DNA of 6,388 nucleotides from an uncultured Prevotellaceae bacterium (GTDB taxonomy: Bacteria; Bacteroidota; Bacteroidia; Bacteroidales; Bacteroidaceae): assembly GCA_946187025.1 (NCBI GenBank), contig CAMHPM010000097.1, positions 1 to 6,388 of the forward strand. Reading direction: 5' to 3'. The position numbers and the translations under genes are program-made. The notes beneath the pieces are model-generated. The model ran no database searches, was not told where the DNA came from, and saw only the letters and a list, made by a program, of their open reading frames with translations. Below are positions 1 through 4,257 of this stretch, piece by piece (positions within the stretch are counted from its first letter, which is position 1; the number at the start of each line of letters is the position of its first letter).

Positions 1-1
1 C

Positions 2-82
2 TGGATAAAGCTCATCATCGCGGTACTCACCGGAATTGGGTCGGCACTGGCCACCAGCTCGTGCATGGCCATGATAGCATGA
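2..82 (+). CDS. C-terminal end of a small hydrophobic 'smalltalk'-like protein (5' truncated by the window)
   Basis: The frame from base 2 reads WIKLIIAVLTGIGSALATSS then CMAMIA and stops at TGA 80-82. No start codon lies before the fragment, so the gene begins outside the window. The pattern of a short hydrophobic helix with Thr and Gly, ending in a Ser-Cys-Met motif, resembles the roughly 30-residue smalltalk proteins of Bacteroidales, as I recall them. Those often sit beside HU-like DNA-binding protein and N-acetylmuramoyl-L-alanine amidase genes, and their function is not known to me. Neither neighbour is visible here. The usual family ends near the Cys-Met; this copy has four extra residues. 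A strong terminator 49 bases downstream on the same strand supports a real transcript. The alternatives are an unrelated membrane micropeptide or chance, because the opposite strand is also open over these bases. Confidence 0.55.
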   Translation, partial: WIKLIIAVLTGIGSALATSSCMAMIA

Positions 83-130
83 CCGTAGAACAAGCCGCGA
101 ACCGCACAAAGGTTCGACCCTCATGATATG

Positions 131-180
131 TCCGCACACCACACAAGAAAGTCGTGGTGGGCGGATGTTGTCTGTCTTAT
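131..180 (+). terminator. Probable intrinsic terminator after the upstream small gene
   Basis: The arms TCCGCACACCAC (131-142) and GTGGTGGGCGGA (154-165) pair at 11 of 12 positions with one A-G mismatch, around an 11-base loop. The hairpin is followed by a T-rich but interrupted tail, TGTTGTCTGTCTT (166-178). The minus-strand side lacks a T-rich tail, so it works best for plus-strand transcription from the small upstream gene. A smaller hairpin, CGAACC/GGTTCG at 98-103 and 111-116, lies just before it and has no T tail. The strand between here and the next promoter shows no gene. Confidence 0.7.
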
Positions 181-242
181 GCAACAATAACACCATGTTT
201 TGCAATAAAGCATCAAGTTGGTGTGGAATAAATGGCGCAACA

Positions 243-275
243 TTGCGGCTGTTAACAGAATTATTCGTAACTTTG
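243..275 (+). promoter_or_regulatory. Bacteroidetes-type promoter of dsbD
   Basis: TAACTTTG at 268-275 matches the Bacteroidetes -7 consensus TAnnTTTG exactly. A TTG at 243-245 lies 22 bases upstream and is a fair -33 element; the family norm is about 19-21. Transcription would start near 280-282, giving an untranslated leader of under 20 bases before ATG 299. The -33 TTG sits in a short inverted repeat, CGCAA-CA-TTGCG (236-247). No Shine-Dalgarno is present; the start is preceded by an A-rich stretch, as is usual in this phylum. Confidence 0.7.
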
Positions 276-298
276 CAGCCAAATAGGCAAAAAACAAA

Positions 299-2452
299 AT
301 GAAGACAAAGACAACAGTACTGACAGCCCTGATGCTGGTAGTGGCCCAGGTGGTCATGGCCCAGCTTGCATCACCTGTAAAGGTGACCGCCTCGCTGAAG
401 GATGTATCGGCTCAGGAAGCCGAGATCGTGTTTGCCGCTACGATTCAGGACGGATGGCACATGTATTCGACCAACGTGGTGGAGTATGGTCCGACACCTA
501 CAACCATAACTGTGGAAGGAATAAGCGGAGCCTCGCTCGACGGACCGCTCGCTCCGAAAGGTACGGCCAAGAAGGTGTATGAAGAAATGTTTGAAGCCGA
601 CGTGTACTACTTTGAGAAGTCGGCCACATTCGTGCAGAAACTGAAACTCGACGGAGGCCCATACCATGTGGAGGGCTATCTGGAATATGGAGCCTGCAAC
701 GACCAGAGCTGCACGCCGCCAACCAAGGTGGAATTTGCGTTCGACGGCGAAGGAAAGTATGCCACAGAGAGCACAGAGAAGACAGGGGGCACAGAGGCCA
801 CAGAGAAGACAGAGAACACAGAGAAGGCAGAGAACACAGAGAACACAGAGGCCACTGACAGCCTGGAGGCTGCTGCCGACAGCGTATCTGCAGCGTCAGT
901 GCAAAGCGGTTTTCCCGCTTTGACCACCGACCTCTGGGCACCCGTGGTTGACCAGCTGAAAGCCTTCGAAGACAAGACCACGACCAACAGCTCGCTCTGG
1001 CAGATATTCCTGCTCGGACTCCTCGGCGGACTCGTGGCACTCGTCACACCATGCGTGTGGCCAATCATACCGATGACCGTGAGCTTCTTCCTCAAACGCT
1101 CGGGCGACAGAAAGAAGGGAATAAAGGATGCAATAATCTATGGCATATCGATTGTGGTGATATATCTGGCACTCGGACTGATTGTGACTGCAATCTTCGG
1201 AGCCAACGCACTCAACGCACTATCGACCCATGCCGTGTTCAACATCTTCTTCTTCCTCATGCTCGTGGTGTTCGCCATCTCCTTCTTCGGAGCATTCGAA
1301 CTGCAACTGCCGGCATCGTGGAGCACTGCCGTGGATAGCAAGGCAGAGAAGACCGGCGGACTGATCGGCATATTCCTCATGGCATTTACCCTGACACTTG
1401 TGAGCTTCTCGTGTACCGGACCTATCATCGGGTTCCTGCTTGTGGAGGTATCGACCAGCGGCGACATCCTCTCGCCTGCAATCGGAATGCTCGGCTTTGC
1501 GATAGCACTGGCACTGCCGTTCACCATATTTGCCATCTTCCCAAGCTGGCTCAAGTCGATGCCAAAGAGCGGCGGGTGGATGAACACTGTGAAGGTGGTG
1601 CTGGGATTCATCGAACTGGCATTCGCACTGAAGTTCCTCTCGGTAGCCGACCTGGCATACAGCTGGCATATTCTCGACCGAGAGACCTTCCTCGCACTGT
1701 GGATAGGACTGGCACTGACACTCAGCTTCTACCTGCTGGGATGGATAAAGTTCCCTCACGACGACCCCGACGAGCGGAACATAGGCGTGACACGCTACTT
1801 CCTGGCACTCATATCGTTGGCATTTGCCATCTACATGATTCCGGGCTTGTGGGGCGCACCGCTGAAAGCAGTGAGTGCCTTCTCGCCGCCAATGACCACC
1901 CAGGACTTCAACCTGCAACCAACAGAGGTACACGCCAAGTCGAACGACTATGATATGGGAATGCAGATTGCGAAGACCACCAACAAACCAGTGCTGATAG
2001 ACTTCACCGGATTTGGTTGTGTGAACTGCCGCAAGATGGAGGCTGCCGTGTGGACCGACCCACAGGTGGCTCGCATCATGACCGACGACTATGTGCTCAT
2101 ACAGCTGTTTGTCGACGACAAGACACCGCTGCCAGAACCTGTGGTGGTGAACGACAACGGCCAGGAAATCAAGCTGCGCACCGTGGGCGACAAATGGAGC
2201 TATCTGCAAAGCCATAAGTTCGGAGCCAACGCACAACCATTCTATGTGCTGATAGACCACGAGGGCCAGCCGCTGTCGGAAAGCTATGCATTCGATGACA
2301 ACGTGGAACATTACGTCAAGTTCCTGAAAAACGGAATCGAACAGTTCCGCAAAGGCAAGAAAACACCGCTATTCGATGTGTCGGTAGATATGGATGCCTC
2401 GATCGAAGTGAACGGAAACAAGAAGGAACTGCACGTGGGAACCGATAAGTAA
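299..2452 (+). CDS. dsbD: DsbD-type transmembrane thiol:disulfide interchange protein
   Basis: This envelope protein is expected to carry electrons from cytoplasmic thioredoxin across the inner membrane to periplasmic partners such as disulfide isomerases or cytochrome c maturation proteins. Domains in order: a signal peptide at about 1-21 ending VMA-Q; an N-terminal immunoglobulin-like DsbD alpha domain at about 25-150 with the cysteine pair C133/C138; an acidic T-E-x linker (156-187); a CcdA-like membrane core at about 235-518 with eight likely helices and the pair C252 (TPCVWP) and C372 (SFSCTG); and a C-terminal thioredoxin-like domain with C574-V-N-C577 and a likely cis-proline at P647. 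All three redox pairs are intact, so it should be functional. At 717 residues it is longer than E. coli DsbD (about 565), partly through the linker and a tail after about 690. ATG 299 gives a complete signal peptide and suits the promoter spacing. No redox partner gene is adjacent. Confidence 0.93.
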   Translation: MKTKTTVLTALMLVVAQVVMAQLASPVKVTASLKDVSAQEAEIVFAATIQDGWHMYSTNVVEYGPTPTTITVEGISGASLDGPLAPKGTAKKVYEEMFEADVYYFEKSATFVQKLKLDGGPYHVEGYLEYGACNDQSCTPPTKVEFAFDGEGKYATESTEKTGGTEATEKTENTEKAENTENTEATDSLEAAADSVSAASVQSGFPALTTDLWAPVVDQLKAFEDKTTTNSSLWQIFLLGLLGGLVALVTPCVWPIIPMTVSFFLKRSGDRKKGIKDAIIYGISIVVIYLALGLIVTAIFGANALNALSTHAVFNIFFFLMLVVFAISFFGAFELQLPASWSTAVDSKAEKTGGLIGIFLMAFTLTLVSFSCTGPIIGFLLVEVSTSGDILSPAIGMLGFAIALALPFTIFAIFPSWLKSMPKSGGWMNTVKVVLGFIELAFALKFLSVADLAYSWHILDRETFLALWIGLALTLSFYLLGWIKFPHDDPDERNIGVTRYFLALISLAFAIYMIPGLWGAPLKAVSAFSPPMTTQDFNLQPTEVHAKSNDYDMGMQIAKTTNKPVLIDFTGFGCVNCRKMEAAVWTDPQVARIMTDDYVLIQLFVDDKTPLPEPVVVNDNGQEIKLRTVGDKWSYLQSHKFGANAQPFYVLIDHEGQPLSESYAFDDNVEHYVKFLKNGIEQFRKGKKTPLFDVSVDMDASIEVNGNKKELHVGTDK
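764..853 (+). repeat. Ten in-frame 9-bp units (ACAGAGnnn) coding the DsbD linker
   Basis: Ten consecutive 9-base units with consensus ACA GAG followed by AAG, AAC or GCC encode Thr-Glu-X triplets (residues 156-185). Two units deviate: the third reads T-G-G and the eighth begins with Ala. A degenerate eleventh unit (ACT GAC AGC) follows. The stretch is hydrophilic and lies between the periplasmic alpha domain and the first membrane helix, so it is a flexible tether. Because the unit is a multiple of three, copy-number change by slippage would alter linker length without a frameshift. Confidence 0.85.
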
Positions 2453-2464
2453 AGAAGAAAATAT

Positions 2465-2504
2465 CGTGCGCATACACCTTTATATATATACGTGCGCGCG
2501 TGTA
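2465..2504. other. Alternating purine-pyrimidine tract in the dsbD-DUF3467 spacer
   Basis: Bases 2481-2504 alternate pyrimidine and purine without a break for 24 bases: a (TA)5 block, then a CG/TG-rich block. A second alternating run covers 2465-2477, and CGTGCGC occurs in both (2465-2471 and 2491-2497). Such tracts can form left-handed or easily melted DNA. Only a weak 5-bp RNA pairing (TACAC 2473-2477 with GTGTA 2500-2504) is possible, so a terminator is unlikely. I see no TAnnTTTG promoter here, and the downstream gene may be transcribed with dsbD. Confidence 0.6.
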
Positions 2505-2530
2505 AGACCGCTTAATAAATACACAATAAT

Positions 2531-2848
2531 ATGGCAAACGAAAACCAGAACCAAAAACAACTGCAAATCGAACTGAAGCCCGAGGTGGCAACAGGTGTGT
2601 ACTCAAACATGGCCATCGTGGCCAACACTCCATCAGAGTTTGTGCTCGACTTCGTATCGATGTTGCCGGGAATGCCGAAGGCCGACGTGCGTTCGCGCAT
2701 CATCATGACTCCAGAACATGCCAAGCGCCTGCTCTTTGCCCTGCAAGAGAGAGTGCACGGCTACGAAACCCAATTTGGAACAATCGACCTGCATCAGCCC
2801 GAGGCAAAAGGCCGCACCATCGCACCATTCGGAACAGGCGAGGCCTAA
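2531..2848 (+). CDS. DUF3467 family protein
   Basis: A 105-residue soluble protein that matches, from memory, the DUF3467 family widespread in Bacteroidetes and other phyla; its biochemical role is unknown to me. A polar Gln/Asn-rich N-terminus (2-12) precedes a conserved core: YSNMAIVANTPSEFVLDF at 24-41 and SRIIMTPEHAKRLLFAL at 55-71, followed by a YETQFGTI segment (78-85). There is no signal peptide or membrane helix, so it should be cytoplasmic. In Bacteroides I recall this gene between rpoC and rpsL; here it keeps its place before rpsL but follows dsbD. The start ATG 2531 is preceded by an A/T-rich stretch without Shine-Dalgarno. A strong hairpin 28 bases after the stop probably ends its transcript, separating it from rpsL. 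Confidence 0.85.
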   Translation: MANENQNQKQLQIELKPEVATGVYSNMAIVANTPSEFVLDFVSMLPGMPKADVRSRIIMTPEHAKRLLFALQERVHGYETQFGTIDLHQPEAKGRTIAPFGTGEA

Positions 2849-2876
2849 CCCCTGGAACAGACAGGCGAAACCCGGG

Positions 2877-2930
2877 AACCGCGCATGTGGCAGACGACTG
2901 CAACATGTGTGGTTGTCGTGATGCTTTTGT
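2877..2930 (+). terminator. Long hairpin, probable terminator after DUF3467
   Basis: The 5' arm 2877-2893 and 3' arm 2898-2914 form 16 base pairs (two of them G-U) with one G-A mismatch (2889/2902) around the tetraloop ACGA (2894-2897). The core pairs are CATGT/ACATG and GCAG/CTGC. The following T tract is weak and displaced (TTTT at 2925-2928). It may therefore be a partial terminator or a 3'-end-stabilising structure rather than a textbook terminator. Confidence 0.65.
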
Positions 2931-2942
2931 CGATAAAAACTG

Positions 2943-2973
2943 CCATTTTAGAGTTAAATAAACTTAAAAATGG
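2943..2973 (+). other. A/T-rich hairpin in the spacer upstream of rpsL
   Basis: Arms CCATTTTAGAGTT (2943-2955) and AACTTAAAAATGG (2961-2973) pair over 13 positions with one A-A mismatch and one G-U pair, around an AAATA loop. A shorter hairpin, AAGCA/TGCTT, follows at 2981-2997. The spacer 2849-3187 (339 bases) holds no credible gene: it carries the terminator hairpin, this hairpin, the rpsL promoter and the rpsL leader. Lying about 75 bases before the promoter, this hairpin could be a backup terminator, though it lacks a T tail on either strand. Confidence 0.45.
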
Positions 2974-3015
2974 GGTCGAAAAGCAAAAAAAGTGCTTAGT
3001 TGGTGAAAAAAAATG

Positions 3016-3035
3016 CAAACAGAAGTCGCTGTTTG
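3016..3035. promoter_or_regulatory. Inverted repeat overlapping the -33 region of the rpsL promoter
   Basis: CAAACAG (3016-3022) and CTGTTTG (3029-3035) are perfect 7-base inverted repeats separated by AAGTCG. The expected -33 position for the -7 element at 3048 is about 3024-3028, inside this palindrome, so a dimeric protein bound here would touch the polymerase site. No regulator is known to me; chance cannot be excluded. Confidence 0.4.
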
Positions 3036-3047
3036 AAAGATTTTTAC

Positions 3048-3055
3048 TAACTTTG
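3048..3055 (+). promoter_or_regulatory. -7 element of the rpsL-rpsG-fusA operon promoter
   Basis: TAACTTTG matches the Bacteroidetes TAnnTTTG consensus exactly and shares ten bases (TAACTTTGCA) with the dsbD promoter. The -33 region is poor: the nearest TTTG (3032-3035) is only 12 bases upstream, too close. Transcription should begin near 3060-3062, leaving a leader of about 125 bases before the rpsL start. Confidence 0.72.
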
Positions 3056-3061
3056 CACCGC

Positions 3062-3187
3062 TTTTTGGACTATTACGCTCGGACTATGCCCTGTCCGGAG
3101 CCGTGGTAGCATGTGCTCCGCAGGGAGTACGGACAAGGCGAATTGAATGTAAATACAATAATAATATATAATAAAAAAATTAAACAA
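3062..3187 (+). promoter_or_regulatory. Structured 5' leader of rpsL, candidate ribosomal-protein autoregulatory RNA
   Basis: The leader can fold in at least two exclusive ways. Fold A pairs CCCTG (3089-3093) and CGGAGC (3096-3101) with GCTCCG (3115-3120) and CAGGG (3121-3125): 11 pairs with a two-base bulge and a 13-base loop. Fold B pairs TGTCCG (3092-3097) with CGGACA (3130-3135), extended by CC/GG across one mismatch, and keeps an inner GAGC/GCTC helix. A third option is CGGAC (3080-3084) with GTCCG (3093-3097). GGACTAT is repeated at 3067 and 3081. The last 40 or so bases are A/U-rich and unstructured up to the start codon. Competing folds before an S12-S7 operon suggest feedback control; this is inference. 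Confidence 0.5.
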
Positions 3188-3568
3188 ATGCCTACTATTC
3201 AACAATTAGTAAGAAAAGGTAGAAAGGTGTTGGTAGACAAGAGCAAGTCACCTGCGCTGGACTCATGTCCTCAGCGTCGCGGTGTATGTGTTCGTGTTTA
3301 TACCACAACGCCTAAGAAACCTAACTCAGCAATGCGTAAAGTTGCACGTGTTCGCTTGACAAACAAGAAAGAAGTTAACTCCTACATTCCAGGAGAGGGT
3401 CACAACCTGCAAGAGCACTCAATCGTGCTGGTACGTGGTGGCCGTGTAAAGGACCTTCCAGGTGTACGTTACCACATCATTCGTGGTGCACTCGATACCG
3501 CCGGTGTAGAAAGCCGCACTCAGCGTCGCTCTAAATACGGAGCTAAACGTCCGAAGGCGAAGAAGTAA
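3188..3568 (+). CDS. rpsL: 30S ribosomal protein S12
   Basis: S12 lies at the decoding centre of the small subunit and helps control tRNA selection accuracy. The 126-residue product starts MPTIQQLVRKGR, the family's usual N-terminus, so ATG 3188 is chosen over in-frame upstream starts that would add leader sequence. The conserved TTTPKKPNSA loop (39-48) and the KDLPGVRYH segment (88-96) are intact. Lys43 and Lys88, the classic sites of streptomycin-resistance substitutions, are wild type; Asp89 is the position modified by RimO in bacteria that have that enzyme. The C-terminus is basic (KRPKAKK). It is first in an rpsL-rpsG-fusA operon with its own promoter and a long leader. Arg codons are often CGT, as expected for high expression and unlike dsbD upstream. 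The start has no Shine-Dalgarno and is preceded by an A-rich stretch. Confidence 0.98.
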   Translation: MPTIQQLVRKGRKVLVDKSKSPALDSCPQRRGVCVRVYTTTPKKPNSAMRKVARVRLTNKKEVNSYIPGEGHNLQEHSIVLVRGGRVKDLPGVRYHIIRGALDTAGVESRTQRRSKYGAKRPKAKK

Positions 3569-3625
3569 AAAAGAAAGAAACAATCGCAAATTATTAACTG
3601 TTTGGTTTGACGGAAAGCTAAGGAT

Positions 3626-3675
3626 GGTTGAGTAAATGTCCGGGTGAGGACATTGAAGTAACACACATTGCAACC
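3626..3675 (+). promoter_or_regulatory. Structured rpsL-rpsG intercistronic element, candidate S7 binding site
   Basis: Within the 136-base spacer, AATGTCC (3635-3641) and GGACATT (3648-3654) form a perfect 7-bp hairpin with the loop GGGTGA. An outer helix, GGTTG (3626-3630) with CAACC (3671-3675), encloses it and leaves an asymmetric 3' internal loop of 16 bases. In E. coli, S7 represses its operon by binding the rpsL-rpsG spacer; the position and size are comparable here, but similarity to that site or to 16S rRNA is not established from the sequence. The bases before the rpsG start are A/C-rich and unstructured. Confidence 0.5.
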
Positions 3676-3704
3676 TCAGACTAAAAACCCAAACAAGCAA
3701 AACA

Positions 3705-4181
3705 ATGAGAAAAGCTAAACCAAAGAAACGTGTGATCCTGCCAGATCCCGTTTATGGTGACGTAAAGGTGACTAAATTCGTTAATCACCTCATGTATGAC
3801 GGCAAGAAGAGTATCGCATACTCAATCTTCTACAACGCACTTTCGATCGTTGAGAAGAAGATGAAGGATGCAGAAAAGCCTTCGCTCGAAATATGGAAGA
3901 AGGCACTCGACAACATCACCCCACAAGTGGAGGTGAAATCACGCCGTATCGGTGGTGCTACATTCCAGGTGCCTACAGAGATTCGTCCTGACCGCAAGGA
4001 GGCCATCTCAATGAAGAACATGATTTCGTTTGCACGTAAGCGCTCGGGCAAGAACATGGCCGAGAAGCTCTCAGCTGAAATCATGGACGCATACAACGAA
4101 CAGGGAGGTGCTTTCAAGCGTAAAGAGGATATGCACCGCATGGCAGAGGCCAACCGTGCATTTGCACACTTCCGTTTCTAA
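3705..4181 (+). CDS. rpsG: 30S ribosomal protein S7
   Basis: S7 is the primary assembly protein of the 30S head; it binds the 3' major domain of 16S rRNA and contacts the E-site tRNA. The 158-residue product has the usual length and landmarks: a basic N-terminus MRKAKPKKR, DPVYGDVKVTKFVNHLMYDGKKSIAY (14-39), the conserved VEVKSRRIGGATFQVPTEIRPDRK segment in the middle, and a C-terminal KRKEDMHRMAEANRAFAHFRF. The family's highly conserved GGATFQVP motif is intact. The start ATG 3705 is preceded by an A-rich stretch without Shine-Dalgarno. It lies 136 bases after rpsL across a structured spacer, and 76 bases before fusA. S7 is the likely feedback regulator of the operon by analogy with E. coli. 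Confidence 0.98.
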   Translation: MRKAKPKKRVILPDPVYGDVKVTKFVNHLMYDGKKSIAYSIFYNALSIVEKKMKDAEKPSLEIWKKALDNITPQVEVKSRRIGGATFQVPTEIRPDRKEAISMKNMISFARKRSGKNMAEKLSAEIMDAYNEQGGAFKRKEDMHRMAEANRAFAHFRF

Positions 4182-4257
4182 TCAGATGCAATCACACGCA
4201 AGAAGGATAGTATTAAAAGTTTTTTTAGGTAATTAGGTTAAAGGATAAATAAAGATT

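Noticed and set aside
1..120. Open minus-strand frame across the first 120 bases
   Set aside because: Its product has no recognised features, while the plus-strand frame resembles a known micropeptide family and is followed by a plus-strand terminator. It is not fully excluded without upstream sequence.
1220..2311. Long open frame (363 codons) on the minus strand inside dsbD
   Set aside because: It lies wholly antisense to a clearly functional DsbD, has an atypical His/Cys/Gln-rich composition and shows no recognisable domain. It is a by-product of codon bias in dsbD.
2885..3109. 74-codon plus-strand frame between DUF3467 and rpsL
   Set aside because: It starts inside the long hairpin, runs through A-rich hairpins and the rpsL promoter, and its Lys-rich product shows no family features.
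3113..3187. Upstream in-frame extension of rpsL
   Set aside because: S12 proteins begin MPTIQQL; the 25 extra codons are leader RNA, starting in the loop of a hairpin.
3596..3604. TAACTGTTTG-like promoter before rpsG
   Set aside because: The spacing between TA and TTTG is four bases rather than two, so it does not fit the TAnnTTTG consensus, and rpsG is expected in the rpsL transcript.
4215..4226. Run of T after AAAAG in the rpsG-fusA spacer as a terminator
   Set aside because: There is no GC-containing stem before the T run, and the gene order demands read-through into fusA.
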